A stretch of 64,000 nucleotides of DNA. Source: Chaunax sp. Z400. Taxonomy: Eukaryota; Chordata; Actinopteri; Lophiiformes; Chaunacidae. Made by a program: the position numbers and the translations under genes. The stretch spans positions 23,042,650-23,106,649 of the forward strand of contig CM075197.1 in NCBI GenBank assembly GCA_037577475.1, read 5' to 3'. A model generated the notes under the pieces. That model ran no database searches. It saw nothing but the letters and a program-made list of their open reading frames with translations, and had not been told where the DNA came from. Below are positions 10,100 through 64,000 of this stretch, piece by piece (within the stretch, counting starts at the first letter, position 1; each line of letters begins with the position of its first letter).

Positions 10100-11120
10100 G
10101 TTAAGGTAAGTATCCAGGAAATATGTCCCCAAAAGTGTGTGTCTGTGTTGTTGCCTAAAGGCCAATTATCTGCCTGGTGTCCTTCCTGGGAAAGTATGTA
10201 AAAAAATCTCATTTGCATGGAATTCAATAAAATGTGAGTAGTTATTGTTAGAGTTGTTACAGTTGTTGTTCAGCTTATACCTGAAGAGATTTATTAGCTG
10301 CTTCCTTAGCAGAGAAAAACAAATTAATGTAGTTGATTAGAATGTGCTGCATGCCAATTGTTTTTACATTATTTATACCTGGCTACTCTTTCAAAGGCTG
10401 AATATGTGTGCAGGTCAGTGATTATAATCAAGTGAAAGGGGCTCCTAGAGGGCAGTGTTGGGTGTTGCCTGGATACTAAACCTGCATTCATTACAAAGGG
10501 TTTAAAACACAGGTGTAGCAGCACGAGCGCTGTAGTTGATAGTGATAAAAGACTCAGTGGAGGGTTTGCTGCAGCAGTGAGTCTCATAGTAATGTGTTAT
10601 TGAGAGTAGTTGTTAGTATTAAAATAATATAATTTCATATTAAAATTTGCCTTATTGGCCTTACCATTAGGTACAGTATTGCCAAAGCAGGTTTAATGTT
10701 TTATATTACAGACGCTTGGTAAATACTTTGTATGTAGATGAGGAAACTAGTTGATGATAAATTATAGAACATATACTGTATGATGAATATTAATTATATA
10801 TTAACTAGAATGGCACTCAGTAAAGTGAATGACTTTGTCAAGGCCCAACAGCCTCCTTTAATTCAGTCAGGTCTTATCCAAAATCAAAGTCATAGCCCTT
10901 TAAATGTCATTTAAGGTTAATGCATTTATAACAGCCAACTATTTAATGCTGGTGTATCCAGATTTTTATCTGGCTCTGCACCATATTGCACACACAAAGA
11001 AGCCAACCCTCTTAATGTGCCCTCTTAATATATTTTTCATCAAGATCAGTGCATTCTGCCCTGGAAAGATAAAAGAAAATGTCTCATCGCCTTCGCAATG
11101 TTAAAGGGAGTGAAAAAAAT
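10100..11120. other. Intergenic DNA, nothing recognised
   Basis: Mixed AT-rich sequence. The open frames here are short, have no similarity I recognise and no splice context. There is no long repeat. Confidence 0.5.
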
Positions 11121-11134
11121 AGGATCTATGCTGG

Positions 11135-11255
11135 CCTCAGGAAAATTTCATGGAAATCTGTTGGTTAGATTTTGCATAATCCTGCTGGCAAACCAACCAG
11201 CAAACAAATGGACAGGGGTGAAAACATGACCTCCTTGGCAGAGGTCACAATATGT
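11135..11255 (+). repeat. LINE-tail-like interspersed repeat, copy 1
   Basis: Carries the ordered words 'tttcatggaaatctgt', 'tttgcataatcctgc', 'aaaccaaccagcaaac' and 'acctccttggcagaggt'. The same words occur in copies at 59085-59215 (+ strand) and about 45110-45240 (- strand). It belongs to a very common fish interspersed family, probably a non-LTR 3' end (family knowledge, assignment inferred). Confidence 0.65.
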
Positions 11256-11259
11256 ATAA

Positions 11260-13385
11260 TTGTCATGACGAGAACCATGAAATGACAGTATAGGTTGTGT
11301 TGTTCCCTAAAGGCTGCAGCACATTCTGGTGCCAAATGATCATTGTGACCATATTAACATTTTTCTCATAAATCGATGCAAAGGTGAGGAGTGTGTGGAG
11401 GAATTGACTTCCTCAAAGGAGACTAATCAAGTGTGATTGTAACCTTCAAACCATCATACAGCATTTATAAATATATATATGTCATTTTTTTTTCATTTCC
11501 TTGGCAATTTTTCTTCAGGTAAATATAAGATTCTCTTTTGCTCTTCAGCTGTAGTTGGCCAAATATGAAACATTTGATATTTGAGACTGCACAGGAAACA
11601 GCAGGTATCTAAAAGAAGCACATATCAGAGTGTTTGGTCCTTTTTTTACAGCTCATTTTCGCCACATTACCAGCGGCTGTACAGATTTGGGGTGAAATTA
11701 CATCTATGATTTACACCAAAACTGGTACATAATTAATGGAGAGCAAAAGTCTCAGATATACAACGAGTTGTCATATAGTTCAAATAGATTGTCCTTTTAA
11801 AGAAAGTAAATAAAAAGCACTAATTTCCTTCCCCACTTAAAGCATGTTGTAGAAAAAGAAGGCGGTCATGTGTAATTCTTATTAAATCCTCATCTTGTCA
11901 TTATATTTGTACAGCTAGACGACTTTATCTGCCTTGACAATGAATAAATATCTAATAAGTCATCATTTTACAACTGTACAAATCACACAACCCAATGTGA
12001 AAGCATGAAAACAGTCAAAATCTTGATTTATTGACATTTATTTAATAGATACTTGACAGTTTTTTTTAACAGGAGGTAGCCATAAAATGTTATTACCACT
12101 TCTGCACCTGAAATCAATGCTATCTTTGTATGGTTTATTCTTCTAATTAAGCTGTGTTTTTGTGAACGAACACCCCACCCAATTAAATCCACAAGAAATT
12201 AAAGGCTTTACTTAAACAAGCTCACATTAAGTAGGGTTGAAGGCACAATTAATTACTGTTTGACCATATAGTGTAAATTGGGATCTAGTCATGAATAATA
12301 TATGAGTTTAAATTATATGTATTTCAAACTGAAGGCCTGCTTTGCTACTCAGCTGATGTAAAAATAATCTACACCAGCATGAAACATGAATCAGATCCTG
12401 TTTCTGCCAAGTGTTGAGTCCTTAGATGATGTAAAAGGCCTGTCAAATCATTTTGACAGCACATTCCAGTCTCGTGTTTTCAGTTTTCATAGTGGGGGTT
12501 TCCTTTACATTTACGGATTGTGCCTTTAAAGAGCAACTCTAAATACAGAAACTGTACAAAACGACATCATATAGAAAGGCTTTGTGGCAAAGATGTTTTT
12601 AACATGGTTTCTGTTCCTGTTTAACAGTTGTTCACATGGGCCGGGACAGGAAGTGCGGTGGCAAAGCTTCGTAAGATACATCCTCTGCTCCCTGGCTGCG
12701 AGCAGCAGGAACTTCCTCTGACGGTGTAATCATTAAAGTGTACAGTTCACACACTATTTATGTGTCCGTGACGAATGCATCCTTGTTCCTGTGGTTATAT
12801 TTCTGCCTCAGTACCTTCCTAGGAAAAGCTACCTGATGATGACAGACCTTGCAGACACCGTTAATTAAAAATAAAGGTGACAGCAAACTACAAATGTGTT
12901 GGGACTGTGTGACCGGCTGACCTCTATTCTTCTCCCCGGCTGCCACCTGGGATTTGAAAACTTGATCAATAGCGAGCAGTCATCAATACAATGTTAGAGG
13001 CCTGTGGGTATGGAATGGAGACGCATCGGTCTGAACCTGACAGCGACGGCAGCAGGAGGGAGTGGTGCTTCACGCTACACAGCCATGGCTGACATCCTGC
13101 GACAGGATACTAAAGCAAAGGGTGTTAATTAATCCTGCTTTGATTTAGGAGTTCAGATGTTGTGTGAAACATAAATAAATCAGAATGTGATAGGCGCACA
13201 ATCAGTTTGAACATAGTACAAAGATGGTAAATGCATGTTATGCAATGAAATGCTGGTTCTAAATTTGATGCCAGCGTTTCAAACACGTTGAGACAAGTTG
13301 TGGAATGTTGTTTTTATTTACCTGTAACACGGTGTCGCAACTGTTTTGGCAACAGGAGTTCAAGTGTTCTAACCCGCTCACTGAG
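11260..13385. other. Intergenic DNA, nothing recognised
   Basis: AT-rich sequence with occasional GC-richer islands at about 12640-12720 and 13020-13100. There is no coding similarity, RNA gene or clear mobile-element terminus. Enhancers for either neighbour could lie here, but the sequence alone does not show them. Confidence 0.45.
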
Positions 13386-13391
13386 TCTACC

Positions 13392-13745
13392 CCAGTGTTT
13401 TTCAAAGTGTGGGTCCCGACCCTCCCAGGGGGGGGGGCGCCAGGGGGAGCTAGGGGGGGGGGGATTTGGAGAGAAGCAGGGGGTTCGGGGTGCGGTGGTG
13501 GAACAAAAATAAAAATCAACTAATAACATCATTTGTGACAATAAGATTTAATAAATGTCTTTTTAGATGTTCTTTCTTTTTCTATGCCTGTTTTACAGTT
13601 TTGAAAAATAACACACACCACTCAAGCCAATCAGAATCGAGCACGTACAAGGAATTTAAGAGATTTTGCTACTGGGGGGTTCCCTGCCAGAGGCTAATGC
13701 TTTATGGGGGTCCTGGCATGGCAGAGTCTGGGAACCCTTGGTCTT
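13392..13745. mobile_element. Possible hAT-like non-autonomous remnant
   Basis: Opens CAGTGTTTTTCAAAGTGTGG at 13393 with G-rich tracts. It ends near 13740 in 'gagtctgggaaccc', a degraded counterpart of the 'gggaaccactg' type of end. This layout is typical of fish hAT-derived short elements whose termini read CAGTG-TTTCTCAAA (family knowledge). The terminal match here is poor and no 8-bp duplication is evident. Confidence 0.4.
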
Positions 13746-14956
13746 CCCTAGATTTCTTTTTCTCTCTCACTTGTTTCATTTTACATCATCACCCTCAGAC
13801 TCGTAGAAAGTGCCCCCCCCCCCCCCCCGTAGACTCCTGTCAACGACTCTGATCCCCCATATCAACGTGGAGCCGATGTTTGAGTTGGAGGCCAGTCGTC
13901 AGAGGCCCTTTCACGTTAAAGCGAGGCAGCTCGGCCCGGGCGAGGAGGCTTTTAAAAGCAGGACCTTTGCTGAATTATTTCTGAGGATGCATAATACATA
14001 ACCCTGAAAGATCACGAGGGAAAGGAAGGGGGCGTAGAGAGAGCGAGTGAGGAAAAGAAGGGAGCATGAAACCTCTCCAGCGTCCTATGCAGACACACTA
14101 TTCTCTTCTCCCTCTCGCTGTTCTATCTGTTCTTGAGAGAACCGGCCTCCAGCAGTGCATGCGTGTTCGTAAGCCATTCTCATTTGATGGACTGAACGTG
14201 ATTCGAGAGGCTGTGTTTCGGCTGCAGATTAGGACACTTATCACCAGTATCCACGCTAAAATGCTGACAAGCTTGAATTAGCTTCTACAGATTGTCCCGC
14301 CCCCTGACAGACCTCATCTGATGAACACACACTGTGCATATACAGTAATCTGTGTGTCATGTGGGTGTTTCTGTTTGTTTGCAACATTTACATGAAGGAT
14401 AATAGTCTGAATTGATAATCAGGTCTGTCTGGGATGTAAAGACTTCGCTTTATCTCTGGGCCCTTATGAACAGAGGCCGAGCTCACGCCCTCTGCTGCAT
14501 ATTACTCCTTTCATATAAGTGGGATATAATTTGATTGGCCTCCCCAGAGAGTTAGAAATGGCTGTGTCTTGTCTGATGATGTGAGTTGGCTTCATGCTAA
14601 ATGGTACACCTTCCATTGTTTGTGCTTTGTGAACGGTGGGTTAGACTGCACGTCATGATGCTGCACAGTCTCTCCCATTCACCCTGAATGTGATTACAAA
14701 TGAACGGGCCCAATGTGGACGGTCTCAACTCTGTTTGTTTCCTCCTGCTGATTGTCTTCAAATCAATATCTAAGAAAAAGGAGGAGGGAGGACGGTGGAG
14801 GAGGAGCGTCCTTACATCCTTGATGAAGAGGGATGATCTAACGCTACAGAAGGGTGTCAGCTTGTGTGTTCTGCTTAAGCACATATGTTAATGATGTTTA
14901 AAAAAAAATCTCCACTCCTTTACAAATATATTATATAATTGGTTTTAGTATAACTA
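13746..14956. other. Intergenic DNA with a poly(C) tract
   Basis: Contains a C-only run of about 16 bases at 13813-13829. The rest is unremarkable mixed sequence with no recognised gene or repeat. Confidence 0.45.
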
Positions 14957-15009
<53 letters not shown>

Positions 15010-15037
15010 GTTATTGTTATTATTATTGTTATTATTA
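14957..15037 (+). repeat. (TTA)n trinucleotide microsatellite
   Basis: About 27 TTA/ATT units with a few TTG interruptions near the right end. It produces artificial poly-Asn or poly-Leu frames. Confidence 0.97.
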
Positions 15038-15039
15038 GT

Positions 15040-16480
15040 ATCCTTATTTCCATGCTCATTTTGGACAGATAAGCAAAAGCCTACATGTCGACAGAAAAGA
15101 CAAATGTTAACGTTACAGTGTGACAAAATTCAACATATAAAATCATGTAAAGGTTTGGAATCACCAGTTTTAGCATAGATAAAAACAAGAGTAGGCCTAT
15201 TGAAATACCAAATCTGTTATGATTATCTGAAATCGTTTTGGACGTAAAAAGAAGGATAATTATTTCATGTCCCCACAGGGATCTTTCCTAAGGATGCCCT
15301 TCAGTTTTAAATTGGCTTTTGAGTCCAAAAGATTATTATTGAACTGCACGGCTGCAATCAGGCTGTAAGTACTTTTGGGAACCTGTTTTTCTTTGAGCTC
15401 TGTGCCCCTGAGAAAATTACTCAGTGGTTGGACTGAATTGGTGTGGATTGGGATTTGTCAGTCCCAGTGTGTTTGGCTCATACCTTATGACCCAGTTCCA
15501 ATACTGCTGACCCCATGACAAACGTTTCATTTCAATTTCGGAGCTTTTAGAATAGCGTTGCTAAAGCTAAACCTGTTAATTACAGCTTTTAATGGCATTG
15601 TTGAGCCCTTGATCCTGAAACCGTAACCTGTTAGGACATAAATCTTTACAGATTTGGATGCAAATACTGGTCATTTCTCATGCTTATTGCATCCTATTGT
15701 ACAGCATTTTGTTCTCTATGTACGAAACATGAATTAAGGCCCACCAGTTCCCCCTTGAACGGGTTGTGTAAAAGGAGCTAATGACTCTTACAACTGCTTT
15801 TTTTCCCCGTCTTTGTTTTTCTGCATTTCTGTTTTATATAGATATTAACTGCTTGAGAGAGACAGGAAAGGGGAAAATATCATGGCGTGCAGCAATGGGC
15901 CTTTATTTTTCATTTTTTTGTATTTTCAAGTTTAAACCTTTATTGTTGAAGAGGTTTGTTTACTGGAGACTATCCAGTTCACCATGCAGTGGATGTCCTT
16001 CACTCTTTGATGACTCTGGCTGGGTTTGAAACAAATGCTCTTTAAAAAGCTGCTGCTGCTAATTAGTATTAACCAGGCAGTTAATTGTTACTTCGGTAGC
16101 TGCAGCTCTAAAATATTTTTTTTTGCTGTTACATTTCCTCGAAGACGTTGTTGCCCATTTTTTCTGACACTGAAAAGAAGCAGAGTGGTTTCAAATCATT
16201 TTCAATGATATCATTTTGTGCACCCAAAATTAGCTGTATCCTTTTTTTTTTCCCCCAAGAGGACACTGCTGCTCTTTAGTAAAACTCATCTGATAAACAC
16301 AGCTCAGAAAATGCTTCCAATGAGATGAAATAAATAATTTAAAAATATTTTTTTTAAATATGCTTTTCCCCCCTAAGTATAAATAGGTGCTCCTTGGCTC
16401 CCTCCTATGGAGACTCTGCCGCCTGCTGAATGGTCGACTGTGTTTGTGAGGGAGTTGTGATAGAGTGGTTAACAACTAAG
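15040..16480. other. Intergenic DNA upstream of the plcl2 promoter
   Basis: AT-rich sequence with homopolymer runs and no recognised coding or repeat feature. Composition changes abruptly to GC- and CpG-rich at about 16600. Confidence 0.45.
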
Positions 16481-17208
16481 TTTTTATATTTATACGGGCT
16501 ATAAATAAACTTATAGAGCCCAATGTGTGTAACAAATATTCACGTGCTTGACCTTGAGCTCACAAACTGTCCATCGACTACAGCCTGTCTGTTTTAAGTA
16601 GGTGGGAGGCGCGCCCACGCCTGAAGAATCAAACTGTGATTGCGCGCGCGAGATTGTGGATTTAATTGTACATGCACGCGCCCATGTGTGCCTGCGTCTG
16701 TGAGCTTATTGCGATTGCGCTCTCAGTCTTGAATTTGTCCCGCGGATGCGTGAGAGAGGGGAAGCTCTCCCGTTTGCAAGCGGTGCCAAAGTGTTCCGGA
16801 CGCGCGGCGGTGCACAAGCAGAGAGTCTGCAGAAGCGGACGCGGTGAGAGAAACACATTGTTCAGGACAACACACACTAAAGTGTGTGAGCTGAGAGCAG
16901 AGACTGGAGCGGCTCGACACAAGTCTGCGCTCCTAGTGTTTTTTGGAGCTCACGTCTCCAGAAAGCTAATCGGACGAGTTCGTGCGCGGGGCACGCCGTC
17001 TGCTCGTTATTTCTCCAGGACGGCGGTGTGACTCCGCCGCTGCCCGGCTTCAGACGCTTTAACCGTGCGCTCCGGTGATGGACCAGCAGTGGTGATCCGG
17101 TGAAGAACACGAGCCACACAGGACGTCCATCAAGTCCACCGTGATTAAAGAAAAATGGGCTGTTTTTACATTGTGGAGCGGAGGGCTTGTCTGTAACTCC
17201 GGCGGATC

Positions 17209-58743
<41,535 letters not shown>

Positions 58744-59039
58744 GTATGGAATCACAAACATATAACATAACAGATAACACTCCTTCAGACCACAATCTAC
58801 TTTTCAGGAGAATACTAGAGAATACAGTATTTAATGTCCTCTTCCTTCTGTTTCCAAATACTACATAATGACATTGACTATCAGATCCGCAATTTGTGAA
58901 CAAACAAACTGAGTGATGTAGCAAACAATGCACTGAATGGAAATGTTACTTTGACTTTGACACCCAGTTTCATAATAATCCGTAAAGTAGTATATGCATA
59001 ATGGACAAAAACAGGCAAGTAATTCCTAAAAATTTCTGA

Positions 59040-59215
59040 ATCTGATCCAATCCACTCCAAAATGTTATGGGTTCCCTGTCAAAACCTTCCCACCGAGTTT
59101 CATGAAAATCTGTCAAGTACTTTTTGTGTAATCCTGCAAACAGAACAAAACAAAACAAATCAACAAACAGAGTCTGGTGAAAAAAATAATCTCTTTGGCA
59201 GAGGTAATAAGTAAC
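59040..59215 (+). repeat. LINE-tail-like interspersed repeat, copy 3
   Basis: 'gatccaatccactccaaaatg', 'gagtttcatgaaaatctgt', 'tttttgtgtaatcctgc', 'caaacagaacaaaac' and 'tctttggcagaggtaat' are the same ordered words as copy 1 at 11135. It extends further 5' than that copy. Confidence 0.7.
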
Positions 59216-61756
59216 AGACCATGTTCCTATCATTAATTAACAACTGATGCTACAGTAAGAAACAGATCATTGACATATGAAATGAAAATGCTCCTACATG
59301 TGGTAATGTATCATGCAATTTTTGTAGTTGTATACCCATAGATGTTTGGATGTAAATGAACTAGGGTAAAAAAAAACAATTCACATGGTTTTCTGGATGT
59401 TACAGTATATTATGTTACAGTAGACGAAGGTCATACAGTGAAAAGAGACTCTGAAGAACAGGAAGGTATGCACTAACTTTCATGGTTACACAGATATAGG
59501 TTTCAAGTCAATATCAGAAAAAGCAGAGACATTTTTTCCACCAGATAAAACTGTACACTTCTTTACTCCTTCAGAGCGTCCAAACTGTTGTTTCTGATTA
59601 GACTCACTCCACTTGCTGTTGTGGATGGAGGCTTGTCGCTAATTGTGTACGATTAATGTCGTAGAAGAGAATGGTAATAAAGTGACATTGCTTCTTAATT
59701 ATGAGCTTTATGAATAGTGTAATCATTAATGAGGGACAAGTACTGCCCAGGGGAGAGGACTGGGTTGCCAGGAATCTAGTGCACGCCTTTAAAAGTCCTC
59801 TGGATGATAAAAACTAGTGAGCACAGTGTGTATTTGACTTATGACTTTTGTTTATGATGACTGAAGGGTGTGATACACTGTCCAATTTGCTCAGTCCACA
59901 AATTACAGGACAGGAGAGGCAGTTTGTGCTCTTCAGTAACAGCAAACAGAAGGAAACTAATTATGTTGTACACTTTTAAATTTTACATGACTCTGTCAAC
60001 AATGCTTTGTCTACCTAGAGCAAAAGTGTGTTAATGGATAAGTAGTAAAACATTGATGAAAAAAATTAAGTGCAATTTATTTTTATTGTGCTAGTTTAAA
60101 TCTATGTTTAACTGCTATGACAATCAAGTCACCAAACAAAATGACTTACATACTTCATTATAAATGTCAAACAATGTTCACAAAGGATTGCAAAGTAAAT
60201 GATCGCTAATGCTGCACATGTAAAAACACTATTAATTTAAAAGGAATAAACAGACTGACAGTCACATTAAGATGAGACAGTAGAGCAAAAGATTGAAAGG
60301 AAGGGTCATTATTTTTTATATCCAAAGTCTAATTAAAACTAATACTAAAGTAAATAAATGTTCCATATGACACAATTTAGCACATGAGGGAAAAAGAATG
60401 TCCTTCATCCTAATCATCAGTCCAAATGTTCCTAAAACAAAAAAAAGAAAAAGAAAAACAGACAGTAAAAATAACAGGCCTCTCCATCATATATTAATAA
60501 TGTACATAAATATATCTAATTGATTAATCTGATTACCTTCTCTGACTTCCTGTTGTAACCTAACTCCAGTAACCTTGAGCAGCCAAAATTAGAAGACTGC
60601 AGGCCTATAAAACTCAGGAAAAAAAAATATTCATGTCTTGCATAAGAGGACATAAAATTCAGAGGGACCCATGTACTTTATGTTCCTTCAGAAGCTAATA
60701 TAACATAGTTCTTAGTATATCCAGGTCATAAATACCAAGGCATGCTCGCCTGTCTTCAGTAAGCAGTAATGTCGGTCTGATGGCAGAGCAAACAGAAGAC
60801 CAGGCCAAACTAAATAAGCAGAGATGTGATTGGAGATCCTGTGGCATGTTGTCATACATTTTTCAGTTGTGGACAAAGGCATGTTTTGAAAGAGGATAAT
60901 CCTCCTCTCCAAGACCTCAAATCAGTGGAAAAAGAAATGTGAATACTCACAGTTATTAAACAATCTAATCAAAAAAGGCAATTTCCAGCTAGTCAAAAGA
61001 TGATATGTATGCTACAATCAATTTGCTGCTTCTTTGAATAATCTAAACCGATGAGGAGTTAATACATCATGTAATTAATAGTCCCTAATCTTTGCTCTGG
61101 TGGGTCAGCATGGGAGTAAGACATCAGATATGGCTTACTGTGAAGTCAGCCCTATAAATCTGACACAGGCACATCAAACGCATCCTAGGTCTTGTAAAAT
61201 TCCAGTCAGCTAACTTATGCTAACTGTGGAATTAATCACAGACAGGCCATGTGTCACAGCTGGCGCTCTAATGTGTTCTGTACCTTTAAATCATCCCTCA
61301 TAACAAATGGCTTCAGAATCTAATCTATAGTCTTACATAAAATGTGCCAGTATACAACTGGATGCAAATCAATTTCTTTAAACCTCAAACAACTCAGATC
61401 CAACACAATCTGCAGAATGCAAAATATCCTCAGTTTTCAAATTTAAATTCTTCTTTATTGAGGATAAACGGATGTGCATTTGAAATAAGGCCTTTGCCTT
61501 TAAAATGTAAAAATGGACAGTTGTGAAAGCTTTGTAGGGGCCAGCTGTGTGGAGCCTTGTGCCTTGGATCTGGCTGGAGCTGGAGGGCAGAAACCGGGCC
61601 TGTGGCCAACAACCCACAAGGCAACAACCAGGCCAGTTCTGGAAGCTTTGCCACCACTGAGTTGAAGCCAAGATTAGACGTTAATGTGAGAAAGAAATAT
61701 CTTTTGTACTTATGCTCACTAGAATCCATGGCTTTCAACCATGAAAGCGGTGCGCA

Positions 61757-61757
<1 letters not shown>

Positions 61758-61799
<42 letters not shown>

Positions 61800-61824
61800 C
61801 ACACACACACACACACACACACAC
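61758..61824 (+). repeat. (CA)n microsatellite
   Basis: CA run of about 33 units with one A-A slip near 61798-61800, in intron 2. Confidence 0.97.
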
Positions 61825-63406
61825 TTCAGATGTCACCGTCAACAGCGTTATTTCACCTCACTGAGCTCTTTTAAGGTTCCTTTTATCCTCAAACAGCAAA
61901 GCTTCCAGGTGGTCTGCTTTGAATAATAACAGAAAGATGAGTGAGTACTCTGATTATTAAAAAGACAGAGGTGATGCATGAACATAGACCAGTGGGCAGA
62001 TACATGGCAACCTGTCTAACATGTTTCATGTGTGGGTCTAGGCAGAAAATCAGCTATTTCTGCAGGGAACAATGAAATAAGCTCTTGCCATAATGCTGCT
62101 GCCCTTAGACCTTATAAAGTGGTGATAAAGCAGGGGGGAGAGCTGTGAGCCTGGAACTTCTTTTACTGCCTGAAAAGTGTGTGTGCCACCATAGGCACCT
62201 TCACCACTACTCAACGCTGTAGGCCACAGAGAAAAGGAGAGGAATACTCCAATAGAGGCAGAGAGAGAGAGAGCCAGAGGAGCTCAGAGAAACAAAAGCA
62301 GTGTTGTAACCGGACACAGAGCTCTCATTTGGGGAATGCTGGAAAGGGGACTGAAGTGGGGGAAGGGAGTAATTAAAAACACAAGCCTCTCATTGGGTGT
62401 TTCAACACCATGGCTTGGAAATGGTATGGCTTTTATTGCACAATAATCATCAAAAAGCATCCGTGGATGCAGTCCCACACACATGCATGGGATTATGCAA
62501 AGCGTAATGAATGTTAATAACCTCAGCTCAGACCGCAATGAGACATAAACACATGGAGGCACATATAATCACACACCGCTTCCACCATTGTTTTTCTGTG
62601 TGGCTGCGCTCAGTGGCCCCAAGAGGTGTTAACTGTGGCTAAGGCCCTGCATACAGATTTGGATACAGATCCCAACTTTGTCTCCTGGCCACCCTCTTTG
62701 TCTAAAGGAAGGTCGGGCCCTGCGGTGACAGCACTTCCTCTTGGGGAAGGGGGTGGTGGGGTGGATTTTCTGCCGGCCTGGAGGTCTAGCCCAGGGAGAC
62801 AGCTGGTTCCCACACTGAAGAGTGCAGACTGTGTGGACGGACTCCTAAATACCAACACTGGCTTCTCACTTCATCTCATATTCTCCCTCATGCTTTCTTA
62901 CCTGACTTGTTTCCTCAATGCTTCTCATCATCGCCCTCGCTCTCCTTGTACCCTGGCAGTTTCAAATTTGTGTCTCTGTGCCTCAGCACACTGCACTTCT
63001 CACCGTCACTTTCTCTTCTCTCACTTCACTCCATCACTCCCTTTTCTTGCTGTCTTTTAGCCAGTGAAACTGATGATGTGCTATGTGAAAAACAAAAACC
63101 TGATTTGGTTGCTTGAATTCCCGTGCCGGAAGATGAATGAAGCGCTGCATGAAGCAGTTGCCTGGATGCTAGGGTTGCAAAGCCCGTCAACCTAGTCGTG
63201 CGGAAACTCTGATTTCTGTGAGCTGGAAAGCAGGCTGGCCCAGGACATGAGGAGTAAGCAGAACTGAGGGAAAGTGAGGCTGGTAGCAGCTTTAGGCTGA
63301 CAAACTGCTGTTGAACATGGTGCTACCAAATGACAGTACATTCATGACTGGGGTTGCCAGATAGAGAGGTTTATGAGGAGTAAATTAATGATCAATGGAC
63401 AGACAT

Positions 63407-63480
63407 CAGTGTTTCCCCTAGGTTTATTGGTTGGGGGGGCAGACTGGGAGCGCGGGAGGTGGTGGCATGGGAGCAGGGGA
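63407..63480 (+). mobile_element. Possible hAT-type terminus
   Basis: CAGTGTTTCCCCTAGGTTTA at 63407 followed by a G-rich segment with 'gggagcgcgggag'. CAGTGTTTCCC-type ends are typical of fish hAT elements (family knowledge). The opposite end was not found before 64000. Confidence 0.4.
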
Positions 63481-64000
63481 CGACTTTCAAAATAAGTATA
63501 TACATATAATTCTGACATATCATTCTGTGTTTATGCCAATAAATATTTTCAGTGAATAGGTAGGCTATTGTACATTTATTATATTTCATCAGTTCTCATC
63601 ATCATACTGGCCACATAGTGCAGCCGTTGCCTTGACTTCAATTGTGGTCTGAGTGCTTCAAGGTGTTTGGGGGCAGGGCTAGCTTCCCTCCCCTCAGCAG
63701 CGGAGGAGCTATTAGCATCCTCCGCTGGCATGGATAAGCCACACCCTCTGTAGGAGCAAGGTACCAGAGCAGAGGAGAGTCATTGATGAAGGCAGTGAAA
63801 TGCATAAAAGATGCTCATGCTCTGCTGAAATTAAACAAGGGCACATATAAATTTATGTAGATTGATGGGTTGCCATATTTGTGAGATCACAAACAAAATT
63901 TTAGTCTATGGAAAAAAGGAAAAGTGAAAAAAATAATTAATCTCAGATTGCAGTGAAATATACGTTTGGAGCAATAAGGGGTTTAGTGTCTTGTGCACTT

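Larger units (their letters stand above)
58744..64000 (+). other. plcl2: plcl2 intron 2, 5' part (continues past the window)
   Basis: Begins with GTATGG after the exon 2 codon for Gln. The next PLCL2 exon is expected to open Asn-Ala-Val and contain FKELCGL (family knowledge). No frame in the remaining 5.2 kb shows this, so intron 2 is at least that long. Apart from the repeats listed, the sequence is AT-rich and anonymous. Confidence 0.75.

Noticed and set aside
14920..15178. Poly-Asn and poly-Leu frames.
   Set aside because: Translation of the (TTA)n microsatellite only.
16500..16508. TATAAATAA as a definite plcl2 core promoter.
   Set aside because: It lies about 700 bp upstream of the start codon in AT-rich DNA outside the CpG island and could be chance. 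Kept only as a remark.
63057..63195. A good-looking acceptor (pyrimidine tract ending TTTTAG at 63060) followed by an open frame, possibly plcl2 exon 3.
   Set aside because: The translated frame (starting PVKLMMCYVKNK) does not resemble the expected PLCL2 continuation (Asn-Ala-Val ... FKELCGL) and has no convincing donor before its stop.

Overview
The window is vertebrate nuclear DNA, most likely from a ray-finned (teleost) fish. It has split genes with GT-AG introns, very dense (CA/TG)n microsatellites, tRNA-derived SINEs, Tc1/mariner, piggyBac-like and non-LTR fragments of the kind common in fish, and two recognisable vertebrate signalling genes. There are no operons, no CRISPR array and no intact mobile element. 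Most open frames of 60-150 codons are chance or microsatellite reading frames.

Layout. (1) 1-6256, + strand: the last eleven coding exons of a STAT5 gene, closest to STAT5B. They run from the start of the DNA-binding domain through linker, SH2 domain, phospho-tyrosine segment and transactivation domain to the stop codon. A 3' UTR of about 2 kb follows, with AATAAA at 8231. (2) About 8.25-16.5 kb: an intergenic gap with a terminal-inverted-repeat element, a LINE-tail-like repeat, a possible hAT remnant and an ATT array. (3) About 16.6-17.5 kb: a CpG-rich promoter, 5' UTR and first coding exon of a PLCL (PRIP, phospholipase C-related but catalytically inactive) gene, closest to PLCL2. (4) 17494-56256: its first intron, 38.8 kb, made of anonymous DNA, many microsatellites and decayed mobile elements. 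(5) 56257-58743: the giant second coding exon, with PH, EF-hand-like, X, Y and C2 regions. (6) 58744-64000: the start of intron 2. The remaining C-terminal exons lie beyond the window.

The two genes lie head to tail on the same strand, about 9 kb apart. They act in different pathways: STAT5 is a JAK-activated transcription factor, and PRIP is an inositol-phosphate and phosphatase scaffold. Nothing in the sequence suggests joint function. The linkage is of evolutionary interest, because mammalian STAT5A/B and PLCL2 lie on different chromosomes that belong to one ancient paralogous set.

The best second-look items are: a TG-microsatellite splice acceptor in front of an in-frame 111-bp stat5 exon; an altered SH2 loop in STAT5; loss in PLCL2 of calcium-ligand positions that mammalian PLCL2 keeps; and several unnamed short transposons with clear termini. 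I found no evidence of a previously undescribed multi-gene system.
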